The notes beneath the pieces are model-generated. The model was not told the DNA's origin, ran no database searches, and saw only the letters and a list, made by a program, of their open reading frames with translations. From Nymphaea colorata (taxonomy: Eukaryota; Streptophyta; Magnoliopsida; Nymphaeales; Nymphaeaceae), in assembly GCF_008831285.2 (NCBI RefSeq), contig NC_045149.1, positions 18,243,035-18,307,034 of the forward strand: a DNA stretch of 64,000 bases, given 5' to 3'. The number at the start of each line of letters is the position of its first letter. Position 1 is the stretch's first letter. Positions 12,101 through 23,396 of the stretch are shown in pieces. A program made the translations under genes and the position numbers.

Positions 12101-15100
12101 CTCTTTTTAGAGACAAGAGGCTATGCTCAAGTGCATTGGGAGTGTGAAAAGATGAGAAGATCTTTCATTTCATTATTGAATCATGTTTTCTCTTTTATTA
12201 AATATAACATTGTATCTCTTTCTATATTTTCTTTTCATCTTCATCTCCCCACGACTAAAAAAGGTAGCTCTCAATCTCTTTTTAGAGACAAGAGGCTATA
12301 CTCAAAGTGCACCGGGAGCATGGAAAGATGAGATGATCTTTCATTTTAATCATGTTCTTTCTTTTCATGAATACATTCTTATTGTTTTTTTTTTGTTTCC
12401 TCTTATTTTCCTCTCTTCTTCATTTCTCCATGGCCAAAAGAGATAGCTCTCAATCTCTATTTTAGAGTCAAGAGGCTATACTCAAGTGCACCGGGAACAT
12501 GAGAAGATGAAGTGGTATATCAATTCATAGTTACATCATGTCTTCTCTCCTAATTGAACTTTGCTTTTTCCATCATTCTCTTTCTTTCTTTCATTCCTTG
12601 AATGTTATCTATAAATTATGCACGCATGATTGCTTGGTTCTTTACTTACATGTGAATGTATGGCGGGAATGAGAGTGTGGTTTGGAAACTCTTTATTTTC
12701 ATATTAATTTTTGAGGTTGGGACTTGTCCAACCCGGGATAAACCCTTACAAAAATGTACATGTTAATATGCATTTTCATGACATTTTGCGCTAGATTCTT
12801 TCTTAATCATCACATTAGGAACCCTAACGAGTGCTTCGTTACGTTGCTTGTTTTCTTTCATACCCAACGATGGAAGAAATATATCCCTTACAACAAACTA
12901 AATAATAACATTCTATACTTATATAAATCATATTTTCCAAAACATTTTCAAAAAGAACCTTCTAATATGGCCTTAGGGACTTAGCTTAGACTCTTGCATG
13001 AGTCCAAGCTCCCCTCCGGCCCACATTAAATTTGAAGTTGGTAATTTTAAGTTGTTCCTTGATTTTTTTTTTAATCTTGTGAAGGTATGGATGTATACAC
13101 ATGTTATATACATTTATGCCAACATGATGACCCTCATCTTTCTCTCTCTATGCTTTCACTTTCTATTTTATAAATTTTCATATGTGCATGAATACGTATG
13201 TATATGTGTTCCATCTCCTCTCTTTCAAATATTTATTCATCTTTTCAAGACAAAAATCTTCTCTTATAACATTTCTCATACCCATATATGCATATGATAT
13301 TTTTCTTTTTCTCTAAAATCTCTCTTTCTCTTCGAATCAATACATCTTTTTCTCTTTATATGTGATGATATGTACACAAGTATGCATGTTTTTCTCTATA
13401 TCTCTCTCTTTCCTTTCATAAAAGTGTTTTATCTCTTGTATTCTTCTTAACATTCTCATCTCATGAACTTTCTATTTACCAACTTCAATAAGACCACAAA
13501 TCAAGTAATGATCCAATATTGGAATCATGTTTGATGGTCTACAATCTCTATCCATTTTCAAAAACTTTTCCTTCTTATATATAATAATTATAACAACGAA
13601 ATCTTAGATGTATGTTGTGGTAGGAATGATATTAGATGAATGTTGTGGTAGGAATGTTTTACTTTTTTTTTCAATCATATAGGGTAAATGCATTCATGCA
13701 TTCTCACCCACTTTATTTCACTTATGATCACGAGCACCTCTCTAAAGGAACTTAAGCAAGAAGGGATGGAGCTCTAGCTAGGTGGTAACCGAATTAGAGC
13801 AAAATCTCAAACCTACTTAAAGTCTTAAGAGAACACTAAAGTGATTTCAAAATGTTTTCACAAGTTTTTTAAATGATATTTACTAGTTTCACTTTTTCCT
13901 CAAAACATTTCACATTTTCAAGCAATTCTTCAAGAACCCTTTCAAAAGTTTGAAACTCCAAACTTTCAATATTTTCTACACCGCATATAGAATCAAAAAG
14001 ATGTTTTAGTTAAAACGAAATAGTTAAAACGAAATGCATCAATGATAAACATAGTCCTTGGGTTGATTACCCCCGGTAAAGGCGCCGGGAACGGTCGATC
14101 CTCGTACCGACGGGCAAGTCCCTTTCTTTCCTCTTTCAAAACAAAAACCTTATTTTTCTGGAGCACTCCAAAACCAATGAAAATTTTGGGATGCACACAC
14201 ACTGAAATTACATTAAAAAGGATTTTGTAAAGAAGGGAAAAAAATTATTGCCAGAAATACTTTTCAGCAACATTTTGAAAACATACAACAATTTTATTTT
14301 AAAAACTGCTTATGCTGTCTTGCTAAATAAAAACATAGTGACTATGACTTAAAGCCAAATGATGTTCAACTCTTTCATGCATGAGTCTACTGCAAGGAAG
14401 CAGTTCCAAAGGGGCCAGACCAATCATGATATAAAAATGACATACCTGAAGGATTGTGACGCAGAGAATCATGCAGAAATAAGTAATGGTAACGAACAGT
14501 ACGAAGTTTGGTAACTACGGCCTCTTCAGTCAGTCCTTCCTCAGCTGAAAATGTTTTCATTGTCTCCAGTGCAGTAATTAGACAATATCCTTTAGCAGAG
14601 CGAGATATACCTGTCCAAATTTGAGAGTATGAGAAGTAACAAGTGATAAATCATAACTTAGAAAATGTAAACTTTCAAATGAACTTGCAAACTGGCTGCA
14701 GATGAGATAAATCCTAACACCCTCCCCCACAACCCCACCCCACCCCCAACTCCCCAAGTACACACAACCCCATAGGATCCGCTTAGATGACTTTATCTTC
14801 TATATCCTTAAACTGTATTTCATTTAAACAAAATTGTTGTGGAAACCATTTCTTAATCAGCTTCATAAATTTAACTAGATGCTACCTTTTCTCAAAAAAA
14901 CTGGGAACAAGGTGTCCTATATTTTCAATTTCTGAACTACTAAGTATCTTTCTGATTCTATTTCCCTATCACAACCATAGCCACTGCCACCACTATCATT
15001 CATCATAACTCCAGGTGGAAACAGCTGCTCCAGGACCACCAATATCTTATTTCCATTTTAAGTATAAAAAATCTGTCATTGAACAAGAAATCCACATCGG

Positions 15101-18100
15101 AAAGATTAGTTCTCACTTGTTGCACACAGTAAAAGCAACAGTGCAGGACTGCCAGGAAGACTTCCCCAGCTCACAAGGAATTTGAAAGAGGCATGTGAAC
15201 AAAGTAGATAGAAGATAAGCCAACAGTTAAGACAATAATATTGGGAAAAGGATAGAGAAAGGGATATAAACTAATAAAACTTTAGTATAAAGTGCAGATA
15301 TCAAAAGGAAGATCCCTCCACTACTGAATTGCCTCATGGTGCAGCATATCATGTTTCACATCTGGTTTTCATTATCACAGGCATAGTGCATCAGTGGAGG
15401 GCGTGTTTACATGCTATGTAGCACCCCGGCTAAAAGATAGCCACAGGCAATTCATAGATGGATTAACATTAAACTAGATTGCTGATGCCCCCAATGAGAT
15501 ACTATGGCAGTGAATTCTTATAACTTTTCATGTCATTTCAAAAACAAAACCTTCTACATAAAAAACTTCAAAAGAATACCTATTACAGGCATTGGATCAG
15601 GGAAATCAACATCAAGATCACCTCCAGCAAGGCCAAATACATAGGGATTCCCAGGATGTGCATGCCTGAAACAATACAAGCAGGAAAAAGAGAAAAAGGA
15701 GAGACCTGATCAGGGCAAGGAAAAACTAGTCTAGAATCTCAACATATCCAACTCAACCATGTGCAAGTTAGTAAATACTTTTATTCCTCAATTCCAACCC
15801 AAAATTGCAGGGAACTTCACATAATTTAATCTAACAATAATTTCCAGGCTATTGTCGGTTGGAAAATGACATCCAAATCCCATGTTTAAGAAAGGAAAAA
15901 GAAAAATAAAGTCATCCTAACTTAACTATCAAGGAAACCTAGAAAACAAAAAGCAATTCATGAGAAACTATGGCGAGAACAAACAAAAAGCAATTCATGA
16001 GAAACTATAGAGAAAAGATAACCACCCATAGGATTTATTTCTATGTATTTTCAATTTAACATCATATCATACTTTTGCATGCAATATTCAAGGGGGGTAT
16101 ATAAAGCATACAAGCGCCCATACTCAAAGGAGATATATATGATAAAACACGACAATGACATGTACAACAGATGAAAAAACATGGGCAATGCATGCATTGA
16201 TGCACAATATGCAAGTATAGTACATATGAATAGACAAATATGTGTCACACATGTATGCCTAATCACTTCCTACTCCAGCTTGCAAGGGGCACAATGAAAA
16301 CCAAACTGTATAAACATTAAGAAATGAAACATACTTCGGCTGTGTAAAAAATAAAGCAAAAAGACAGCTGCATATGTAAACAAAACAAGATCATGAAAAT
16401 CACATCCGGATGTTAAATTTGAAAGAACGAACGGGCTTCCATGGGAGCATATCTAAAATATCTGGATGAAACCAACTAAACTAGTTTTGACGCCTGGTGC
16501 AAATTATTTTTAATGCAACTTTTTGGTATGGAGTTATTAATATGGATGAGCAAAATACTTGAATAAGGAACACATTAAAATGATTGAACACGAAGGAAAC
16601 CAGGCAAATGGCATTTCTAAAAGGGTATTCCTCAAAATTTGTCACCGATTAATAGGAAATTCACAAATTCATCCATATCTTATTATGACCAATAAATCCA
16701 TCCGTGACCCCTGCACATTTAAGATAAAATCATTTTTGTTAATGTAACCGTCATTAGCAGCTTACCATAATCATGTTGTCCCTCAGTAGATGGCTTATAG
16801 CATTTCAGGAATACTTGTAGGCAGTGTTGTACGCATCGTACGATACGTATCGTATCGGTTGCAAAATACGATACGGTACACCCCCTGCATCGTAAATAGG
16901 GGTGTATCGTGTTTGTATCATACGATACGGGCTGATTTCAAAAAAAAGGGGGGGGTGCTCGAATCCCCCTTTTTCGAGTTTTTTTTATAAAAATCCGCCT
17001 CTTCTTCATTTCTAACCTAGAGATTGTGCCGCCGTGGAGGAAATCATCGATTTCCATCGTTAAATCATCAATTTTCAAAGTGAAATCATCGATTAAACCA
17101 TCAAATCACTCTTCTTAAATGAATTCACTCTTCTTAAAAAGAATGTAAAATTGTACAAAAATGCCAACTGAAAAAACTTCAACCATCAAATCATGAGATT
17201 AGTCTGCAAAAAGACAGATGAAGACCTATGAGAAGAAAATTAAAGTAGCTAAAATCAATAAAAATTCAACAACAAATTATTTAAAAATGTAACAATCAGT
17301 ATCATCTAAAACATTACATGAAATATAAGGTTAATGTGAAAAAAGACAAATGAAAACCTAAGACAAAAGAAACGAAAGTAACAAGCAATCAATAAGAATT
17401 CAACAACAAATTCTATAAAAATGCAACATTCAAGATCTTCTAAAGCATTACATGAATAAAACAATAAAAAAATAATAATAACTCATAAGTCAAATTCTCC
17501 AAACAAATAATATAGTAAAGTCTATCCAAAGTGACAAAACGATAAACTTTAAAGGCAAATCATGCAAAAGAAAGGAAGAAAACAAGAAAAAGCATAAACT
17601 AAAATAACAGATTGCAACTAATTCTACATTTACTGCCTGAATTCAGAAGATGTACATGATGCAACAGGACCACGAAGACAATTGGCTATATCCATCAGCA
17701 TGATGGATGAATTGCCAATCAATACCACAAAAGAATGTAATTGCACAAATCACACAAATGAGCCTCAACAAGGACTAGCAAGAGCTTAAGTTGCAAAGGT
17801 TAGTTACCCTGATACAAAACGACCTTTACGAGAACGAGCTTGAGTTGGACCTTGAACTTCCTCAACTATACACTGTCAACAAAGAAGTCATGATTCAAAG
17901 AGTGTACATAACAGAAAGCAATGGAACTACATTTACGATAATCATAAAACAAACTTTTGAAACAGGGCATACAGTAGTACAACCATGAATGGACCAATCA
18001 TATCATCTCAATCTTCAAATATCATGAGATTCAACTATTGAAGCAACAACTCTCAGCTTGGAGCCAGAGCATAGAGAGAACCCACACATTCAAGCAAGCA

Positions 18101-21100
18101 GCTCTATGCTTAATTTGTAGATGAAAAAATAATAAAAGGCAGAAAAGGTAAAAGCCTCATTCAGCAAAGGGCAGATAGCAAGTGATTAATTTTGATTTCC
18201 ACAGAGAGATTACATATTGTTTGTAAGTTCCAATTGGGGATACTCTCCAGAAACACTTTACAGTACAAGGTCAGCTCTTGTTTAATGTATTTTTTCAAGA
18301 TCACCAAGAAATGTTGCAAAACTTTTCTTCCAAGTTTCAACAGTTCTTGTTTATGGCAAGCAATGAGACAAACAAACACAACAAACTGTCAATATGCTTA
18401 AGACTTTGTCTACATGTGAATTTTAGCATGTAAGAATGAAGTATTGCTCACAACAGAAAACCCGCTACGAGTAAGGTCGTCCAGAGTCTGCCGTAAATTC
18501 TGCAAAATAAAACATAAAAAATAAAACATTTATCAGAATCCAGGAACAAACGCAAGCAAAACTATTATAGCGCAAAATACATTTTCTAGTGATTAAACAA
18601 ACTTGATAACAAAATTCAATTTCAATATTATGTGAAGCATCATATTGTTTAATGAAGGATGAGCAATGAGGCTGTGCTCAACCCAAATTTAAACCTTTAA
18701 AGACTTCACCCACAGCCACAATGTTTTTCCTGGAAATGAACTTGGTCCAACAGTTCCTGGTTATTAAAATCTTAGTTTGAACTTTGAAGCTTCTAACCAT
18801 TAAGGCTCTTTTGAGTTTCAACTTCCAATTAATACCAAGGGGTATCCAACACATGATACCTTCTACTAAATCAGGTCAAACGACTAGTCCCCATGTTTAC
18901 TGGACACATTCTACAACAAGCCGAACATTCAATTAGGATACAAAAGACGTTGGGTCTTTTGTTTATTTATCTTTTGCAGGAAAAAGAAAAAAAAAATCCT
19001 TTAAAGAAAGACGATCAAGGCAATACCACAACAGGACAGCCAGCTTTTGGGACACTATCAGTTCGTAAACCCCCACAAGGATTCAATCCAGCATGCTCCA
19101 CGAGTACACATGCATCAAAGCCTACTGCTTCATAAAAATCACCAACCTGAAAGGGAAAGAGGATAAGTATTCTATCATCATGAGAAACTTTTTATAACAG
19201 TCTGAAGCAGCCATGGAAATAGAATAAACAATTACATGACAAGTCGGGAAAAATAATGAATAAAGTCAGAATCCTTAATCAGACTGTGGCAGCCAAGACC
19301 CATTGGCTTCCTGTCGGAACAATCTTCTTTCTTGTTTCCTACATTGTTACCATGATCGTTGCCTACTGTGACCGCCAAGTAGCCGACTCCAATTTGAGTA
19401 GGTTCAGAAATGATGGTTAATGTGGCTTCAATCCCATCAAATTTCCCCTAATGATTCAACATGTTAAATCCAACAAACCCAAACATAAAAAACAAGAATA
19501 TTCAATGTTATTTCAATCTCCACCAGCAGCAGCACTCTTAGCGTTATTCTCTTCTTGTGTAAAAGAGAAAGTTATAGCAATAAGGAACAAAACCCTAACT
19601 AATACTCTACTAGAGACAGTAAAATACAAGATTACCCTTAGTTAATAAAAGACTGACCTCACTTACAAGGGGTAAAACTGTAAACTAAGTTTAAACATAT
19701 TACAACAAGGACATAAATAGACTTTGACTAACATGAGCAGAATTAAACCTATTAGCTTTAACACCCCCTCACAAACTTGGCTACCATAGTCAACACACTT
19801 CAACGACCAGGTGTGCATTCTATAACAAGCAATCAAACTCAAGAGGCTTCAGTATTTCAGGGACTTATCAAAAAGGAACACACCGAAAGATCTACATGTG
19901 ATCCATATAAGAGATAGTTCGTCAGACTGCACTTTAAGAATTATTTTATGTAAAGAATATCAGATGAAAGTTTAAGCTTTCTGTAGATATTTACCCAGGC
20001 ACCACATTTTTGTAAATCAAGCCATATGTGCAGACATTAAATCTATGCATATAAACATTTGAATTTTTTGCAAGATAACACAAGTGAAAAAAGGCTTGTC
20101 CATGTTGCTTTCTTTGCCTCTGATCCATTTATCAGTGCAAAGAAAAAGTCTTTTTATGCTTTACAGTGGAAAGAACACTTTACAAGTTATTAAATATAAG
20201 AAACAGAGTGATTAATGTCCGATACAAGAGCATCACTAAATATCAAAACAAAGCTAAAATCTCGAGCACAAAAGGAGAAAAAAAGCATTGCAAAAGCTCC
20301 CCGTTTGGAATTATTTGTTTTCCAACAATTATGATTTTAATACCTAACACACTTGAGAATCAAAGAAATTGTGTTTTCTAAATATAAGTGCCCCCTTCAT
20401 ACCCTTTTGCAGACTACATCACTTGATTGTAAGCAAATTTTCAATTATAGAATTACTTCCAAAAAAATTTTAATCCAATGAAACAAAAGCACCAGACTTT
20501 ATCAAACATCTGTTTTCAAATAACCTTTGCCTAAATTGTGTGCCAACATACAAAAGCAAATGTCAGTGCCTACCCTGCAAAGTAAAACTTCCCGTGGAAA
20601 CTTTGACTTGAACTGCAATAGCTCCGAATTAAGTGTCCCTTCCTTCAAGCTGGCAGCATGCAAGCAGACCGACTGATTAATAATGTTCAAACTTCAGCCA
20701 ATATTTAGAAAAAAGGAAATGGAAAACATGGAGGATTAGATCTCCAAAAAATTGCAGATAACAAAAATTCAAAACCTTTTAGTGCTTTGGGATGCAAATA
20801 GAAAGAGAATGACCCCAGTTCTAAACTCAATAAGTGCGCATGCATTGTTGAGTACTCCACACACACAAATATCGGCAATGAGTGAAACCAATCACAAAAG
20901 GGGACTGGGCTTTCAAATCATTTTCCCGCCCTAAGAATCTTGGATGATGGTTGTGAAACAGAAAAACGAAAAATAAGAAGGGGGATATATAAAAAATATG
21001 TGAGAGACTAAGGGAGAAAAAGAGGTTGGAAAAACTGATTCTGAAATGTGACTGGTTGAGCCCATATATACATACATATATTTGTAGCTCCCTCCACACA

Positions 21101-23396
21101 ACTCTCCTCCCTCTGTCTCTCTCTCTCTCTCACCTCAACACAAAGAAGCCCAGCTTCCCAAACTTAATGTCATTCTCATTAGGGTTTTAATTCTTTAAGT
21201 TGTGTGTATATCCCCGTAAGTGGGTTGGGTTTATTACAGCACCTAGCTAATGACCCGACCCACAGTGTTGAAGAAGAGAAAATCAAAAAACCAGAAACTT
21301 ATAGAAACCCAATAGGCTCAATGCCTAACATATATATATTCAGTGGAAAATCCATGTAAGCTTTTTCCCCTCACACTATTGATTTTTACTGCTTGAAAAC
21401 GACAAAGGCCAGCCAAATATTGTTCTATTTTCTTTCTTGAGCAGAAATTGAGAATCATGTTTCCAATATAAACTTGAATGCATAAGAAAATCCATTAAAT
21501 CATTTCACCACTTTATTGGAATCATTCAAAGTTGAAAAGATCATGTACATGCATCTATGAGCATAATAATCACAAGCATCAAGCAAAGATACTATTTCAT
21601 ACTTAAAATTGGATGCAATTCATTGACAGGCATCTTGTATCCCACGCATAATAGCCTTATGGAAGTGGAAGTTATTGCTCAATTGCAGATATCATTTTCA
21701 CTGAATGGTAGGGACGCTTGCAGGTCCTGAGGCGATGAATTAGCTGCGCATATTTGCTCTTGATTATTTTTAAATTTATTTCCTTTTTACAAATTAGTAC
21801 CCAAAATTTGACCTCCACTTGTCATCCCTAGAAGAGCTTATCGCATCTTCTACCTTTTCTTTCAGTGCTGTGACATTATCAATGCTATACCCCTTTCTTT
21901 CAGTCCTTTTTTCCTCTTTTTGAATGGTGACACGTAACAGAGACACTAATAACAACAAACAGAAAAAACTGGGTAGCTGAGAAAACATCAAATCCTTTCA
22001 ATGTGCAGTTACAACCTTCCCTAGCATATGATTTGCAGCAAGATAAGGACATAAATCATGTCTGAGCAATGACCTAAACTTCTGAAAAGATAACCCATAT
22101 TTTCCTAGTAAATGAAAAGAATGTCCAAGCTCCCCAGACCTCGACAGACAACAAAAATGATGCTTGGAACGGCATAACCACATATGGTTCGCATGGGTGA
22201 TGATGGTCGAGACATCTGACCTTCCATTCTTGAGAGAAGGATCCAATCCAAGAAGATTGGTATACGATAGCCTTTTGATTAACTGACAAGAAGATGGTTT
22301 CTTGCACATCTGCATCCTCTGTTAAAACAACAAAAGCCCAAAAGGACAACGATAAGTAGATTTCTGAGACCGATGTTTAATGCTCAAAACTCAAACTATT
22401 CAAGACCTGATACCATAAACGTAAGGCACAAAAGCAAACACCAAGAAAACCAAACAAATCAACAACAATCAAAGCACGGTCCCCACCTCTTGCCACCAGA
22501 TAAGGTGCGGATGATCCTCCCCTCGCAGAACCGTCCCTGAATCTTTGTTCCTCTTTGTTGTCTTGAATACTTCCCTCGTCAATTTTTGTGCCCCAGCCGA
22601 ACAATCAGATCGCAGGTGCCGTCTGTGTCACCCGCAAGCAACACCAGGAAAAAACAAACAACAACCAAATCACACGTGAACCGACGGGGTGGGCTTTTCT
22701 AACCAGAAAACTCTACTATTATCAAAACTCGTAACTCCGTTATATTGTGTTTCGAACTTCCGATAATCCAAAAGGCGCAGGTAGCGCCTGTGTCATCGGC
22801 AGTAAAAAACACGAGCAGAAGACGTAAGTCAATAGGTAAGGATTATTCGACGAAAAAACGGCATCCAAGGAAAACAAGAAACCCACGTAAACCGACGGTT
22901 CAACTCTAAAAGGAAAAATGGATAAAAAAAAATCAAAGAAGAACGATTTAAACAGACAACCTAGGGTTTTCACGTCCAAAAAAAACACACGCACACACAC
23001 ATTCGCTACTCAAAACTCCAAGCTCCATCGCGTTCAAGCTCCAATAATCCCAATCATGTGCGCCTCCGGCAATAGGCAGCCAAGCAACACGACAAACCTA
23101 TCGATTGAGGTCCTCTAATCAAATAAAGCGACGACTATCAAGAACCCGAAACTCCGCCGCGGCGTCCCCTACTGAATCAAGAAATCCCTCGGAAAAACTA
23201 AAATGAATATGAGGCGTAAAATGAATGCTAATGATGGAGGAAACAATCAAATCTAGCAAAAAAAAACTAACGCGAGTACTCACCGAGGAGAATGAACAAC
23301 GTAAGAATGCTGCCGCGAGAGGCAGAATAGAAAGCAGACCGCCTTCAGACGAGGCAATGAAAAAAGAGCCGGCGACGACGATAGTAACCGTTGCAT
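151..23396 (-). CDS. MSH1: MSH1, organellar MutS homologue (5' 18 coding exons; 3' end outside window)
   Basis: MSH1 is a plant MutS-type mismatch-recognition protein of mitochondria and plastids that suppresses ectopic recombination of organelle DNA. Exons read on the minus strand, each keeping phase: 23396-23284, 22622-22487, 22318-22221, 20649-20574, 19146-19027, 18499-18452, 17872-17808, 15665-15580, 14610-14446, 8852-8743, 8391-8286, 8174-8099, 5258-5200, 4329-4262, 3418-3245, 2452-2246, 699-443 and 294-151, about 702 codons. The ATG at 23394-23396 opens a Ser/Arg/Leu-rich presequence (MQRLLSSSPALFSLPR), as expected for organelle import. Exon 2 ends in HLIWWQE and exon 3 carries TNLLGLDPSLKNG. 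Exon 5 has GDFYEA, the Phe-Tyr-Glu mismatch-contact motif of MutS domain I, near residue 145. Later exons match the MSH1 connector/core (GEFGEGGLLWGEC, EANHIEFCRIK, WFKGKRFAP, VGEDWFTT). The Walker ATPase and GIY-YIG domains, known from the family, must lie left of base 1. Introns are large, the longest being 5.6 kb (14445-8853) because it holds a solo LTR. All introns seen have GT-AG borders. Confidence 0.95.
1190..1565. repeat. AT-rich dispersed repeat, copy 1
   Basis: An A/T-dominated block in an MSH1 intron. Its left edge (CATAGTCACAAA, then TTTAAACAG, then TTTCTC-GGTAT) recurs at about 7535-7585, and both blocks run into a T-rich end followed by TTTTTGTGAC. I infer two copies of one dispersed, probably non-autonomous, element family; class and exact ends are not resolved. 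Confidence 0.35.
2629..2890. repeat. Diverged tandem duplication (about 134-bp unit)
   Basis: Two adjacent related segments, about 2629-2762 and 2763-2890, share the order ATGGTA(T/A)GTTTTCAA, AAATCTGAT, GATTCCTTAA, TAATGCATA, GGATCTGAT and CCTAA. They differ at many positions, so the duplication is old. It sits in the MSH1 intron between exons 3418-3245 and 2452-2246. No coding potential is visible. Confidence 0.7.
7535..7890. repeat. AT-rich dispersed repeat, copy 2
   Basis: Matches the order of short motifs in the block at 1190-1565 (CATAGTCACAAA, TTTTAAACAG, TTTCTCGGGTAT, then a poly-A/T body ending TTTTTGTGAC). It contains runs of ACGCGTT and AACGTTTTTTT inside a simple A/T body. It lies in the MSH1 intron just upstream, in the gene's sense, of the exon at 5258-5200. 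Confidence 0.35.
9153..9328. repeat. Perfect 88-bp tandem duplication in an MSH1 intron
   Basis: Bases 9153-9240 are repeated immediately at 9241-9328, and I see no difference between the copies. The unit starts AATAATTTTATTGCCC and ends GATCTACCTA. It lies in the 5.6-kb intron between the exons ending at 14446 and starting at 8852. Identity of the copies points to a recent duplication. Confidence 0.9.
10394..10661. repeat. Copy 1 of a 268-bp tandem duplication; copy 2 is split by the solo LTR
   Basis: The segment from ATTTTCTAGAAAAATG (10394) to 10661 is repeated starting at 10662. Copy 2 runs 10662-10763, is interrupted by the LTR, and resumes at 14205 to about 14345. Shared landmarks are TGCACCT-CATCCC, ACTTAAAAT, AAAATAAACAAA, ATTACATTAAAAAGG, TTTTGTAAA, CAACATTTTGAAAA and GCTTATGCTGTC. 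The second half of copy 2 is found only beyond the LTR, which confirms the insertion borders independently. Confidence 0.85.
10958..11375 (+). repeat. Six-copy tandem array (units about 62-70 bp) in the LTR U3-like region
   Basis: About six head-to-tail copies begin ACCGATTTGCCCCTCC (the last as CTCATTTGCCC) and end GGGTGATTTTAGTC followed by a T-run of variable length. The middle copies differ mainly in the length of the T-run, and the first and last copies are most diverged. It lies just upstream of the TATA-type box, the position of promoter or enhancer repeats in LTRs. A shorter array of about 30 bp (CTCAGATCCAAATTAAATCC) precedes it at 10850-10950. Confidence 0.9.
11413..11421 (+). promoter_or_regulatory. 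TATA-type box of the LTR
   Basis: CTATAAATA at 11413-11421 is followed by a pyrimidine-rich stretch and then CTTGGGAGAAACTC. It sits immediately downstream of the tandem array. It is the best core-promoter candidate of the LTR and sets its orientation; activity is inferred only. Confidence 0.6.
11765..12515 (+). repeat. Four diverged repeats in the LTR R/U5-like region
   Basis: A motif block recurs near 11768, 12075, 12250 and 12428. It reads CC(A/G)(T/C)G(G/A)CCAAA-GAGATAGC, then CTCAATCTCTTTTTAGAG, ACAAGAGGCTAT, CTCAAGTGCACCGGGAGC and AGAAGATGAGATG. Spacing is about 175-310 bp with T-rich filler. There is no open frame across the blocks, so they are noncoding repeats within the LTR. Confidence 0.8.
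15942..16012. repeat. Short tandem duplication
   Basis: AACAAAAAGCAATTCATGAG followed by AAACTAT occurs twice about 37 bp apart in the MSH1 intron between exons 17872-17808 and 15665-15580. No other function is seen. Confidence 0.75.
16815..17000. repeat. ATCGTACGATACG-rich dispersed repeat
   Basis: A cluster of partly palindromic words (CGTACGATACG, CGTATCGTATCGG, ATACGATACGG, CATACGATACGGGC) is followed by a poly-A/G run and AT-rich flank. This composition departs sharply from the surrounding intron. The phrase GGGCTGATTT here recurs in the pTAC3 intron at about 61443, so I infer related dispersed elements. Class and ends are not determined. Confidence 0.45.
19462..19763 (-). mobile_element. 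Copia-like LTR with adjacent polypurine tract (5'-truncated element)
   Basis: Read on the minus strand, a 302-bp segment starts TGTTAAAGC and ends GGATTTAACA, giving the inverted TGTTAAA/TTTAACA ends usual for Copia-type LTRs. Immediately upstream (19764-19785) is AAGTTTGTGAGGGGG, a polypurine tract like those that precede Copia 3' LTRs. Upstream sequence to about 19900 vaguely resembles a degraded polyprotein end but is not open. No second LTR is visible, so this looks like the 3' end of a truncated element in the MSH1 intron between exons 20649-20574 and 19146-19027. Confidence 0.6.

Larger units (their letters stand above)
10764..14199 (+). mobile_element. Solo LTR of a large LTR retrotransposon, inserted in an MSH1 intron
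   Basis: A 3,436-bp element starts TGTAATCACC and ends GATGCACACA, giving the canonical TG...CA ends. It is flanked by a perfect 5-bp direct repeat CACTG (10759-10763 and 14200-14204), the target duplication made by retroviral-type integrases. It holds no gag or pol reading frame and no internal domain, so I infer a solo LTR left by recombination between the two LTRs. A TATA-type box at 11414 follows a tandem-repeat array (U3-like). A polypyrimidine-rich, internally repeated R/U5-like part follows. The plus orientation, opposite to MSH1, rests on the TATA box position. LTRs this long are known among some Ty3/Gypsy lineages; family assignment is open. Confidence 0.85.

Noticed and set aside
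11280-12446. Several 66-92-codon frames within the LTR, rich in Phe/Leu
   Set aside because: They come from T-rich LTR repeats, are interrupted, and show no gag, protease or transcriptase motifs.
14050-14110. CCCCGGTAAAGGCGCCGGGAA as a primer binding site
   Set aside because: It resembles the GGCGCCG words near Gypsy primer sites, but it lies inside the LTR, about 100 bases before the supported right border, and no internal region follows.
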